Shown piece after piece: positions 10,467-21,408 of a stretch of 64,000 bases of DNA. A program made the translations under genes and the position numbers. Each line of letters opens with the position of its first letter. Positions within the stretch are counted from its first letter, which is position 1. This DNA comes from Hymenoscyphus infarciens (Eukaryota; Ascomycota; Leotiomycetes; Helotiales; Helotiaceae): contig LLCB01000089.1 in assembly GCA_001414345.1 (NCBI GenBank), forward strand, positions 124,001-188,000, written 5' to 3'. The notes beneath the pieces were generated by a model. The model searched no databases. It was not told the origin of the DNA and saw only the letters and a list, made by a program, of their open reading frames with translations.

Positions 10467-12069
10467 AATATCATTAGACGCTTCTAAAGGCTTTTTGGAA
10501 GCATTGTGCATAATACTAGCTGAGAAATAAGTTCCCAAAGCCTTCAAGCCGAAACCTTTTCAAGTGACCTCTCGCGTAATTATGTGACTGTGAGTCTAAA
10601 CAACAAATCCTAATATTCACATCAAGCAAACTCTCGAATCACGAGTGCCTGAAATCTTTATGAATAACCGTCCAGCGAGTCGTGATTCACAAACACTTCT
10701 TCAAGTTGATCAAAAGTATCCTCTCTCCTTCTCTAACTTGCTCAAATCATGCACTTACACAAACTCAAATACACAGTACACAAGCTTCAAAACACGACCA
10801 AACTCGAATCCAGAACCAGTGGACCAAGTCACCAAGACCTCACAATCAATAGACAACAGTCGCCCTACACCCATCCGCAATCCACTGCCTCCACACAGCC
10901 CCTCCGAACGCCCACCACAGCCAGCTTCCAAACGGCCCCCGCCCCTCCAGCCTCTAAACCCACACAACTATTTCTTGCATCCAGGCTTCTACTCAAATGG
11001 AAATTATCCCCATCGATAAGAACGAGAACCGTAAAGAGAGAGAAAGCAAGAGAAAGTTGAAAGAAAGTAGGATGGCGTTGAGGGAGCTGGTTATGCGGTT
11101 GAATAAGAATGGACGGGGTAGGCGTGTGGAGAAGGTAAAGGCTGTGGGAAGTTTGAGTGAAAGTGGAAAGAGTGGAATTGTTGTGAAAGGTAATGCAATG
11201 GGTGTGAAGGGTAATGCAATGGGGAGCTTGAGAAGCAGAAGAAGGTCGAAGGATGAGAAGTGTTTGAGGAGAGTTGCTGTAAGAAGGAACGCCTTTTTGA
11301 CTTTCGAAAGGGGAGGACGGTGGGGTGTAGAATTTGGGGAGAATAAGAAAGTGAGGGAGGAGAAGAATAGAGAAAGTGGGTGTGGATGAGGGAGTGGATG
11401 TGAATCGTTGAGCTAGAATTAGAGGCTGGATCCTCGCTTAACCTTAGAATTTAGAAGCAGAGAAGACATTTTAGAATGGTAGAATCCAAAGGTTTTAAAC
11501 TATGGAAAAACGGGCATCTCAAGCAGCTCTCTGTGAAAATCAAAAAGAAATGTTAGATAGTTTTGAGAGCAACATGTTTGTTTCCTGATACCATCTTATA
11601 GCATAGGAGGTGACGAGAACCCCCGTCTCACATGAATGATCGCCAAAGATTTCTGAGAAAGAATATATACAAATTTTCTAGATACGGGCACAGGCGAATA
11701 AGTTCCCATTCAAAGCGAAAATAAATAAAAATTATAAAGTATAGCCTCAGTAAGGTTGAGAAGCAATAAGTAGTTCAGTTATGTAGCAAGTGGAGTTGAA
11801 CCCGGAATTGAAAGTGTGGCGCAGGTACATGCGGCTGACATAGTTACCTCAGCTCTACAAACAGAACAACAGAAACAAACACAACGCTGCCACTATTGAT
11901 GCGAAACAACTGGCACAACGCTACAGACTCTAACTCCTCCCATTAATTACCACCACCTCGATCACGACCCAACAAGCGGACCATACGGAGCTCTCACGAT
12001 ACCGAATTGCGCCCCATCGCAAGTTTACAGCTGCCCGGATAACGACACATCTCCAGAAATACCGTCGCA
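10467..12069. other. Intergenic with uncertain basic ORF
   Basis: Three overlapping frames lie on the + strand between 10645 and 11389, each about 100-130 codons. The upstream ones are rich in Pro, Ser and Thr and the last is basic. The frames are mutually inconsistent and I see no intron that links them well, so only the last is listed as a low-confidence ORF. From 11400 to 12069 there is no coding signal. The last part is the promoter and leader of the kinase gene. Confidence 0.4.
10997..11389 (+). CDS. Uncertain small basic ORF
   Basis: A 130-codon frame from ATG 10997 encodes a Lys/Arg/Glu-rich product without a recognisable domain. The N-terminal third (NENRKERESKRKLKESRMAL) could form a charged helix. 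A short in-frame tandem repeat at about 11185-11223 gives GNAMGVKGNAMG. No signal peptide or membrane segment is seen. It may be a real small nuclear-type protein or a chance frame. Confidence 0.25.
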   Translation: MEIIPIDKNENRKERESKRKLKESRMALRELVMRLNKNGRGRRVEKVKAVGSLSESGKSGIVVKGNAMGVKGNAMGSLRSRRRSKDEKCLRRVAVRRNAFLTFERGGRWGVEFGENKKVREEKNRESGCG

Positions 12070-13421
12070 ATGGCACAATACTTCCTCGATATTATCTACA
12101 CCCTCACCAATTGCATGAGCTGTTTTCCAGGCTCTCCGAACCTAAAGATAAACAATCGGAGCTTCAAAATCCTGCGACTGCTGGGAGAGGTACGTACACA
12201 AAGCATCAGTTCTTTGAGCACCGGGGCATTGCTGACAATTTGTTTAGGGCGGATTTTCATACGTATATCTGGTCCAAGATACCAGCAACGAAGCCCTATA
12301 CGCTCTTAAGAAAATACGATGTCCGTTCGGTCAGGAATCCGTTGCGCTGGCGATGAAGGAGGTGGAGGCATATGCGCTTTTCTCGCCGCATCCGAATATC
12401 ATTCGCAGTATCGATTACTCCGTTTCTGCCGATCGGTCAGACCCAACCGCGAAAACGGTCTACATTCTTCTTCCATACTACAGACGAGGAAATTTACAGG
12501 ACATCATAAATGCGAATTTAGTGAACCATACCAGATTTCCGGAGCGAAGGTTAATGGTGTTGTTTTTGGGCGTCTGCAAAGCTTTGAAGGCGATGCATGA
12601 TTACAAAGTTGGGGGCCCTCCTGGGGGTGTCAATAGTCAGAAAAAGGCGAAGAGAGTGAGAGGGCAGGCTGCGGTGGCAGACCAAGAGTTGGCAGATGAG
12701 GCGGACGAGAGAAGAGGTAGACAGGCAGGAAGGGAAGTGGACGACGATAGTGAGCAGCAGGAACCTCTGATGGAAGCTGAGGTTTCAATGGCGCAGGAGG
12801 GTATTGCGCCGGGTGGGATAAGGTCCTACGCGCATCGCGATATTAAACCAGGTGAGTTTGAACCTTAGACTTGCTTTGCTTTGGCTAAAGCTAACAATCG
12901 CAGGAAATATTATGATTGACGATGATGGAGAACAACCGATTCTTATGGATTTGGGATCTATGGCACCAGCACCAACCCCAATTACCTCTAGATCACAAGC
13001 ACTAGCAGTACAAGACCAAGCAGCCGAACACTCCACAATGCCATATCGCGCCCCCGAGCTATTCGATGTGAAAACCGGAAGCGTAATCGATACGAAGGTG
13101 GATGTTTGGTCATTGGGCTGTACCCTCTACGCATGCTTGGTTGGCAAATCTCCATTCGAAATGCGAAGTGACGAAACAGGAGGAAGCTTGAGTCTTTGCG
13201 TTCTGGGAGGCGATTGGAGATTCCCAGACGAGGGGGCAGGAGGGAAGAAAAAGGCCACGAACCAGCCGGGCCAGACTGATGACAGTGAAATCAGCGAAAG
13301 TATTAGGGAAGTTGTCAGGAAATGTCTGAAGATTGAGCCTGCGGAAAGACCAGATGTGGATGAGCTGATTGGGATATGCGAGGATGTAATTGCTCAGTTA
13401 CCTGAGGATGGCCATTCGTAG
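12070..13421 (+). CDS. Ser/Thr protein kinase, STK16/Env7-like (NAK family)
   Basis: Exons are 12070-12189, 12248-12851 and 12904-13421, giving 413 aa with consistent phases. The N-terminus has several cysteines (LTNCMSCF) that could be palmitoylated, as in Env7/STK16, where acylation anchors the kinase to Golgi or vacuole membranes. Kinase motifs appear in order: LLGEGGFSYVYLV (Gly-rich loop, joined by intron 1), YALKKI (ATP Lys), HRDIKPGN (catalytic loop near 236, joined by intron 2), DLG replacing DFG near 256, the PYRAPELF activation-loop end, and DVWSLGCTLY. DLG rather than DFG is usual in this subfamily. An insert of about 65 hydrophilic residues rich in Gly, Arg, Glu and Ala lies before the catalytic loop. 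The likely role is membrane trafficking or vacuole dynamics, by homology only. Confidence 0.92.
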
Positions 13422-14597
13422 AATGGGGTGGCTTCTTGTAATACCTTGTATTCTTGGGCGTTGGGGCAATTTTGAAATGGACGAACGGGATGTACGCATT
13501 CCCTAATTATTAAGAGATATTTATGATCAGGTGTGGTCCAAAGTTGGTGCATCAGTGGTGTAGACATCCACAAACAAGTAGAGGTGTTCTCCAATCGTAC
13601 GAATGGTTCCGGGAGAATTGAGAAATTTCCCACTTGAATCTCCCAGATCTATTCGCACAATTGTAGATGGCGAACTCCTCTGGGATTCTTGTTAGTGCTG
13701 AGGAGAAACTGAGAGGATGTTCACATTATCAAGAACTTCACATGACGAATTGATGCCAAAAATGTATCCCTGGCTCACCCTCTCCATTGTGCAGTGACCA
13801 ATGAGAATCATCGCAACAACTTTGCTTTTTCAGGGGGTTCAAAATACGAGGACGAATGAGAACCCGCCTTTCGTTTATGTCATCCAAGCGAGGTGTCCAG
13901 TGAGCCTCATTCGTGGTAGTACATTTCTAGAAGCCTGGAAAAGGAGGCTTAGCATTCAAATTTCGTGGAGTTTCAAGGCTCCAGAGATATTGGGTTTGAA
14001 AAGCCACGCGGGATTGTCACACGTAAGCAGTCATGACAATTTGATTCGTCTGTTCTTATTCAAACTCGCTGGGAAGATGACTCTTTGGGGTCGATTGGCG
14101 ATGTTACCCCCTGCTTTATCAAACTTTAAGTCAATCTCAACTTTCCAGGCGAGAAATAGACGGGGTAAGCTTAGTTTATGTGGTGTTTCTTGGAGTTGAG
14201 CCACGTTCTTTAGTCGCATTCGGGGTTCCTGGCTTCTTTAGGAGTGGATCTTACTGATTATTCGGCCATGGTCTTACTAACATAGTATACCTCTCGCGGG
14301 CGATTATGGTTCGGGAGCGGGACATGGGACATGAAGATGACTGAAGAGAGTTTAGCAAAATTAAGTACGGTTGTGCTAGTCGCAGAAGCTGAGAGGAATC
14401 TCACTGCCCCAATTCATAGTTCTTTGGTTCGAATCCTTGTACGAGGATGAGCATAATTTGGGAGAGGGATAAATATACCTGCTTCCCAGATCTTCTATTC
14501 TCTCCATCTCTTCAGTTCTCATTATTTCTTTACTCTAATTTCGTTATATTATCTGTCCAAACTTACCTATCATTCTTTTCCTAATCTTGGTGTAATC
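13422..14597. other. Intergenic, no gene seen
   Basis: Frames of up to 130 codons occur here but lack ATG context, domains and consistent introns, so I call none. The last 150 bases are CT-rich just before the hydrolase start, a common feature of fungal promoters and 5' leaders. Confidence 0.45.
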
Positions 14598-16422
14598 ATG
14601 GTTTCCAAACATGCTCTCTTCTCCTTCCTAGGAGCCCTCCTCCCTCTCGCCATTGCCGAAACAGCCTGTCCCCTCCTAGGAGCCGACTTTCCACAACCAA
14701 ATAATCTCAATTCATGTCCTACAATTGCAAAAGCCAGTGCAACACTGAACCGAGTCCTCGACCAAACAATAAAAACCGGAAACTCCTCAGCCGGCGCCTT
14801 CGAATCAACAAACACATCCTTCGCCCTCGAAATCTGGACAGCAGGGGACTTCAACCCCCTATTCACACGCTACTACACCTCCCCAGTCCACAGACAAGCA
14901 CCACAAGGCGTCAAAGTCGTGGATGCAGATACCATCTTCCGGGTTGGTAGCGTGACGAAGTTACTTACTGTGTATACATGGTTAATCAAGGCTGGGGGGA
15001 TGTCTCTGTTTAATGAACCTATTACGAAATATATCCCGGAATTGAAAGCTGCGGCTGCGAAACAGAATGCTACCGAGAATCCGATTGATTTCGTTGCGTG
15101 GGAGGACATCACTATTGGTGATTTGGCGGCGCAGACGGCAAATATTGGGAGAGAGTACTCTTCTTATGGGGATTTGGCGGGGCCGTTGATTCCGGATGGG
15201 AAGAAGATGGCTGCGCTTATGAACTTGCCTGCGCTTGAGAAGTCTGAGGTTCCGATTTGTGGGGGTGGTGGTTTTTGTAAGTTGATTCTCTCAGCTTGTA
15301 CAAGTGATTCAAACTAACTTTTGCTACCCAGGCAACCGAACTCAATTCTTCGGAGGTTTCGTCAACAGACACCCCGTTTACGCACCGTCAACAGCAGCCT
15401 CCTACTCTAATGTAGAATACATGATCTTCGCCTACGCACTAGAAGCCATCACCGGCCTCCCAATGCAGAAGCTTGTCGAGTCTGCACTCTTCGAACCATT
15501 GAAACTCACCGGTTCCTCATGGGACCTTCCAAAAGACAACAGCACCTCAATCATCAGTCCTCTCGTCTACGAACTTCCACTTGGGGACGAGACACCAGCA
15601 GGCGGGGCCTACATGACAGCTCGAAACCTCTCCTCCCTTGGACGTTCGATCTTGAGAAATACATTACTTACACCCTCCCTAACACGCAAATGGATGAAAC
15701 CCCGAGCCTTCACCTCAGATCCTACCTCCCACCTCGGCGCCCCCTGGGAAATCCGACGTCTAGAAATCGGTGCTTCAAAACGAGTAGTAGATGTCTACAC
15801 CAAGTCCGGGGATCTCCCAGGATACTCATCCCTCTTACTTCTTCTTCCAGATTGGGATTTGGGAATCACCTTGATAGCAGCGGGACCAACGGGGACACCA
15901 GATATTGCTGTCCTTTCCGGTCTCATCGCGGAACACTTCCTCCCGGCAGTCGAAGACTCGGCTCGTAATGAAGCGAACGAAAATCTCGCAGGCCCCTATG
16001 CTGCTCTTAATAGCACCATCGTCCTCACAACCGACCCTCTCCTCCCCGGTCTTGGGGTCGAAAAATGGCTCCATAATAACACCGATATCCTCGCACTCCC
16101 TAAGAAAGCAAGTATCTTCGGACCCCAAGTTCGGTTATACCCCACAGGTTTAAAGAAGGTGGATGGTGAAACTACAATTCTTGGTTTCCGAGCCGTATTC
16201 ACGGACCCCAAGCAAGAACCTGTTGGAGGGTTATTGACTGTTGAATGTTTCAGCTGGGCTCAATTAGATGCTAGGGGATGGGGATTAATTGGAAGTGATG
16301 AGTTTTTGATTCGTGTTGGGATGGATGGGAAGGCGATTAGTGTTACGCCTAGGATTATGAGGGAGGATCTGAAGAGGGTTGTTAGCGTAGGGGAGGCGGT
16401 TGAGAGGGTTGTTAATGCTTAA
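14598..16422 (+). CDS. Secreted beta-lactamase-fold serine hydrolase (PBP/LACTB-like)
   Basis: Exons are 14598-15276 and 15332-16422, giving 589 aa. The 55-nt intron has a GTAAGT donor, and splicing joins GGGFC to NRTQFFGG. A signal peptide is clear (MVSKHALFSFLGALLPLAIA). The three active-site motifs of the serine beta-lactamase/penicillin-binding fold are present: SVTK (SxxK, near residue 118), YSN (YxN, near 251) and KSG (near 384). About 200 further residues form a C-terminal domain. Several N-glycosylation sequons (NSS, NTS, NRT) fit a secreted or wall-located protein. Fungal relatives are esterases, amidases or uncharacterised proteins, and some sit in metabolite clusters. The substrate is unknown. 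Confidence 0.9.
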
Positions 16423-17337
16423 TCTTGTATTTCTCTGGGGGGTTGGGGATTAATAGGGATTGGTGTAGGATTTAGATCTTTCGGTATCTGGATTGGATAT
16501 TTGTGTTTTGGTATGCGGATTCTTATATTTGTACGGAGAAGGGACTGTCTACATAATTTCGAGATCAAAAAACACAAATGCAGACAGACATGATTGAGAT
16601 TACTTGCAATTGGCGATCTATGATTTCATGATGAAAAAGGTGCGCGAGAACTCTATTATTTCTAAATTCTCCGGGCATATCTACAAGGACCAGAAGGAAA
16701 TAAGAGCTTTCGTTGAGAGCCTGTATTTGGTCTCTTTCGACTTTTGGTTGCCCTACAATGACAAGTACAAAATCTACCAATAGGTCTTAGACGTGCTACC
16801 CCACTGGTTCGTCAAAGTCTAGGAACTTCGTAAGGAAATGTAGGTACAGTCGCCGAAATCCAGGTTGGGAGAAGCAGCAGCACAAAAACTAGTGATATTT
16901 AAGTATTACAATTAACACTCAAGTAAACCCAGAAGCATACCATTTCCCTCGTATGAAAGAAATTACTGGACGAGCATTCGTGGCTGTGATGTACATTTGA
17001 GAAAACTGCAGGTGTACTCAGAGCAAAAGCTCAAGTTTCTTACCACCTCGTGCCTCACCATCTCACCTCACCCCAAAAAACCCTTAAAAACAAACCAAAA
17101 GTCCCCAAAGATCAAGCAACCACTACCCAATCCGGACCTTAAGAATTACAAATTTCATCAGTGCCGTTATGGTTTAAAAAAGGTTTTGCGACCGTATCTT
17201 AGGTGTAAGATTACTAACCTCCGACACTCAAGCAGTACAAGGTACCAAGTAAGCTAGCTAGCTATAAAAATATTGGGCACCAAGAACTATTTACAGATAA
17301 GCCATCAAAAAAGCGCCAAAAACTATTTTACGGGTGC

Positions 17338-17382
17338 TCAAAAAAAACAAACAAAAAAAACAAAAAAAACAAAAAAAAACAG
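17338..17382. repeat. A-rich tract with C interruptions
   Basis: Runs of seven to nine A separated by single C residues (AAACAAAAAAAACAAAAAAA type). Confidence 0.8.
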
Positions 17383-17399
17383 GTATCCATTCAAGTAAG

Positions 17400-17750
17400 C
17401 TGCCCAGAAAACCAGTAAGCTGCAAAAGATAACAGGGGCTAGAGCTACTTAGAGATAAGCTATCAAATACCTTGTAAGCTACTAATGAACAAGTAAGCTA
17501 CTATCAAACTGGTAACCCACCAATCAATACGTAAGTTAATAATAGAAGTGTCACGTACGTAAACCTTCACCGTATTTAAGAGCCAAAAGATTATCAGAGT
17601 AAGTTACCACTTAACTAGTAACCCACCACTTACCCAGTATCCCATCAATTACCTAATAACCCACCACCTCCCCAATAACCCATCAATTCCCCAATAACCC
17701 ACCAACTACCCAGTAACCCATCACTTCCCCACTAACCAACTAACCCTAAC
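17400..17750. repeat. Degenerate 18-19-bp minisatellite
   Basis: Two related unit types follow one another. The first is GTAAGCTACTA plus a variable spacer, best at 17470-17510. The second is CCCAATAACCCATCAATTC-like, best at 17620-17745, where about six units are nearly continuous. Intermediate units such as GGTAACCCACCAATCAATA near 17510 suggest that one type arose from the other. Confidence 0.7.
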
Positions 17751-17870
17751 TTCTAGGGGCTAAAACCCAGTCACGAGTAACTCACCCATCAAATTAACGC
17801 CAAAAGAAAAAATCAAGAGTACCAACTTATCATTCTTACTTTTCTCTTTCCAATCTCGCACAAACAAATC

Positions 17871-17926
17871 AACAATTCAACGATTCAACAATGCAACAAT
17901 TCAACAATGCAACAATTCAACAATTC
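17871..17926. repeat. 8-bp minisatellite (CAATTCAA / CAATGCAA)
   Basis: About seven tandem units alternate CAATTCAA and CAATGCAA in non-coding DNA. Confidence 0.8.
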
Positions 17927-18132
17927 CCAGCCCGAGGATCTAATGCTTTCACACATGTAAACCAATCAAACCAAATAAAACCAAATCTTCAAAGCTGGTC
18001 AAACAATCAGGCGGAGGAGAGGGAAGCGCGAATGGCAGAATAGCACGCAGATTTGCCCTCATCACTACACCATAATAAAAGACACGCTTCAACTCATAAA
18101 ATAATACCCATGATATTTCAATAGAAAAATTC

Positions 18133-18168
18133 ATTCTCTCTCTCTCTCTCTCTCTGTCTCTGTCTCTG
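18133..18168. repeat. CT/TC microsatellite
   Basis: A (TC)n run of about nine units is followed by TGTCTC repeats. It lies downstream of the isocitrate dehydrogenase stop. Confidence 0.85.
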
Positions 18169-18568
18169 CTCTTTCTGTTTATCGCATCTCTCAATGTAAA
18201 ATGCATGTTCTATGTACAAATGACAATTCTTTCTCGCGGAGAGAAGAACAGAGAAGCATACTATGCAGATGATCTGTATGGTACTGTAAGGATGCATGCC
18301 ACACCATGCAATGCAATGCCACTATTCACAAAAGAGGAAAAAAAGAGCTCCAGGAAAAGAATCACAATCCAATCGCTACATGGCCATCCAAACCCATCAA
18401 TGAGGCCGTAAATAGAATTTCCCTGTTGTTTTTCTTCTCACAAGTCTGAAATTCGAAATCCACCATTTTGATATCCAGAATCCAGGGCAGCGGAGTGTCC
18501 AGTTCGTGTGGTATGGATTCGCTGATTTTTGGTCATAGAAGAGTATCTTCCCTCAGAGAAGAACCCCC

Positions 18569-20169
18569 CTACAACTTCGTCTTCAAAAGACTCTTCATCC
18601 TCCTCTCAACAGCATTCAAATACTCAGTCGTGGTAACATAATCCTCACGTCCACTCTTCCCACAAGCAAGCGCCAAATCTTTCGTCATGATTCCATCGAT
18701 ATCAACGGTATCAATACAAGCCTGCTCCAGACTCTCGGCAAAAGCAACAAGCTCAGGAGTTTCATCAATCTTTCCACGTTGAATGAGTCCACGAGTCCAG
18801 GCGAAGATGGAGGCAATTGGGTTAGTAGATGTCTCATTGCCTTTTTGGTGTTCGCGGTAATGACGAGTGACAGTTCCGTGTGCGGCTTCGGATTCGAAGG
18901 TTTTTCCATCGGGAGTGATGAGGACGGAGGTCATGAGACCGAGGGAGCCGAAACCTTGGGCTACGATGTCGGATTGGACGTCTCCGTCGTAGTCTAAAAG
19001 ATCAGCATTTCATCCCCGAAAGGTAAGAACAAAAAGGGAGCGCGAGGGGGGGGGAGAAACATACTCTTCAAAGCCATAATGTATCCCCCAGAACTCTTCA
19101 TCATCTGCGCAACCATATCATCAATCAACCGATGCTCATACCAAATCTTCTTCGCCTCAAACTCCCCCTTATAGTCCTTCTCAAAAACCTCCTGAAAGAT
19201 ATCCTTAAACCGCCCATCATACTTCTTCAAAATCGTATTCTTGGTACTCATATAAAGCGGCAATCCCTTATTCAACGCTAATTTGAAACTCGCATGTGCA
19301 AAGCCCTCAATCGACTCATCGGTATTATACTGCGTTTGCGCCACTCCTCCACCGTTTTTAAATTGGTAGACCTCGATTTCCTCGGGTTTTCCTCCCTCGG
19401 GTGTGAATACCATGGAGAGCTTTCCATTGCCGGTGATGACTTTGTCCTTTGCGCGGTATTGGTCTCCGAATGCGTGACGGCCGATGATGATGGGTTTCTT
19501 CCAGCCGGGGACGAGGCGGGGGATGCGGGGGATGACGATGGGTTCTCTGAAGACGGTTCCGCCGAGGGCATTTCGAATTGTGCCGTTGGGAGATAACCAC
19601 ACTATCGTTGTTAGTTAATACAATATAACCCTCTCTCCGCCATGTTAAAAGAGGAGAAGAAGAAAAAACATACTCTGCTTCAAATTAAACTCCTTCACCC
19701 TCGCCTCATCCGGCGTGATAGTAGCACACTTCACACCAACGCTATACTTCTTAATCGCCTCGGCACTATCAATGGTAACCTGATCATTCGTCTCATCCCG
19801 ATACTCCAGGCCCAGATCATAGTACTTGAGATCAATATCCAGATAGGGATGAATGAATTTCTCCTTGATATCCTTCCAGATGATCCGCGTCATCTCATCG
19901 CCGTCCAGCTCGACGACGGGGTTCTTGACCTGGATCTTCTTGAAGCTGGCCATGCTGCGTCTGCTGGTGTATGCGAATGCTGGGGCGAAGCTGGCCGAGG
20001 GTCTCGCAACGAGAGAGGAGTGGGAGGGTTTAAGGAAGGCGGGGCGGGAGAAGGAGGAGAGGGAGGAGGAGGAGAGGGAGAGGGAGAGGCGGGTAGCGTT
20101 CATGATGGCGGTTTGGTTCGTTGTGACCCGCGATAAGTTGTAGGAGGCAATTGCGGCAGTGGCTGGCAA
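18569..20169 (-). CDS. idp: NADP-dependent isocitrate dehydrogenase
   Basis: Exons are 20169-19674, 19601-19065 and 18993-18569, giving 485 aa with matching phases. It oxidatively decarboxylates isocitrate to 2-oxoglutarate and makes NADPH. Diagnostic segments are [14 protein letters not shown], the [17 protein letters not shown] region, [22 protein letters not shown] and [13 protein letters not shown]. About 75 residues before [12 protein letters not shown] are rich in Ser, Ala and Arg and poor in acid, like a mitochondrial presequence. Met codons at 20169, 20103 and before ASFKKIQ could give mitochondrial or cytosolic forms. The C-terminus is KTKL, a weak match to a peroxisomal PTS1 (SKL type). 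It is a core housekeeping gene, convergent with the hydrolase upstream. Confidence 0.97.
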
Positions 20170-20256
20170 CCAGTTGGGTTCGTAGATGCGATATGATATG
20201 CCGTGTGGATGTGGTTTTCCGGTGGCTGGCCTGGCCCGAGGTCAGAAGATGCTATT

Positions 20257-20294
20257 CTGTGCTGCGCTGTGCTGTGCTGTGCTGTGCTGTGCTA
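20257..20294. repeat. Pentanucleotide microsatellite (TGTGC)n
   Basis: About seven 5-bp units (GCTGT register, one GCTGC variant) lie roughly 90 bases upstream of the isocitrate dehydrogenase start. Confidence 0.9.
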
Positions 20295-21154
20295 TGATAT
20301 TCTGCCGTGTGGGGGAGGACGATGGACGATGGACGATGTTGACACGAGGGATTGAGGGGAGGGGTTTCAGTCGTTGCGCTTTAGCCGCCAAACAACAATT
20401 CGGGAGGAAGAAAGGGCGAGAGGATGTACAGACACGTAACTATCAAAGTTGACAAGGTGATCAATCCTTCCGTATGTGAAGGAGTCAAATAAATATCAGA
20501 ATTCACTCTCTTCACAAAAGATGAAAAGCTTGCTGCTGCTTGCATAGAGCTCTAACAGCTGTCCGATTTCGGGACCCCACAGTGGAGAGAACCACGGATA
20601 ATCGGCCGCCGCCACAGATACCTGCCACAGCCACATCACTGGCTTCACAGACAAAACTCCGCCATGAAAATGTATATATTTTGTGCCGATTGGTAAACAA
20701 ATCAACTCCTGTTCTCTATGCTCCCGAACCCACTCCTCTTTTCCTTCCCAATGCACCCCAATGCCCCTCCCGTTCCATACACGCCATTCTCATCCCGCCC
20801 CAAAAAGCCCAAGTAAACCATCCATCCACCCCAAAAATATAAACAAAAAAATAAACGCCATTCTCTTGGTATCAAAAAACGTACCTGCCTTTTCTGGCAG
20901 TAAAACGAAAGACGAAATAAAACAGCCAGGTTACTCCCAACCCCCAAAAGAAAAGGGAATAAAAGAAGCCAAATCTATAGAAATGCAAAGGAGAGAAGAG
21001 AAAAACCGAAAAAGGGGAAGAGAAGAAGAGAAAGGACGAAAGATGAAAAAGACCCCCTTATTCTTTTTTTTTTGGTTTTCTGTAGGTTTCGCTGAACCGC
21101 CAGAGAGAAAGCAAACCTAGAAGTCTGTACTCAGAAAGAACAAAAAACAAAAGA

Positions 21155-21187
21155 GAAAAGGAGAAAGGAGAAAGGAGAAAGGAGATT
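21155..21187. repeat. 7-bp tandem repeat (GAAAGGA)n
   Basis: Four tandem purine-only units in the non-coding gap. Confidence 0.8.
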
Positions 21188-21408
21188 TTGGGGTTGGCCA
21201 ACAACCAAAAAGCAACGAGCGAAAAGGGGCATGGAAAAAAACAGGAGCATTTGCAAAAAACGCCTTTTTCGAAAATCCACCACCATGTACGCAAACCAAA
21301 ATTCTCACTCTTGCCTCCCATAATTGTAGCAGTGTATCGACCCATCAAACTGGAAGGTATCTCTGTCCCAGTATCGCATCACAACTGTCGTCTCGTGTCA
21401 TTGGCACA

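Larger units (their letters stand above)
16423..18568. other. Intergenic, repeat-rich
   Basis: No gene is supported. The stretch holds an A/C homopolymer tract, a degenerate 18-19-bp minisatellite, an 8-bp minisatellite and a CT microsatellite, all listed separately. It separates two convergent genes (hydrolase + and isocitrate dehydrogenase -), so it must contain both transcription end sites. Confidence 0.5.
20170..21408. other. Intergenic between two minus-strand genes
   Basis: No gene is supported. The part next to 20170 is the isocitrate dehydrogenase promoter and contains a TGTGC-type microsatellite. The part near 21050-21190 is purine-rich on the + strand, with GAAAGGA repeats, and probably belongs to the 3' untranslated region of the zinc-finger gene or beyond it. 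Confidence 0.45.

Noticed and set aside
11775..11870. tRNA-like B-box on the minus strand (GGGTTCAACTCC)
   Set aside because: Flanking bases do not form a T-stem or acceptor stem, and no matching A-box cloverleaf could be built.
13801..14199. 132-codon + frame upstream of the secreted hydrolase
   Set aside because: It has no recognisable domain and no splice links, and the region reads as non-coding flank.
14380..14450. tRNA-like GGTTCGAATCC on the + strand
   Set aside because: The expected T-stem does not pair and no acceptor stem is present.
17600..17750. Internal telomere tract suggested by CCCAATAACCC
   Set aside because: The unit is 18-19 bp with variable spacers, not tandem TTAGGG/CCCTAA.
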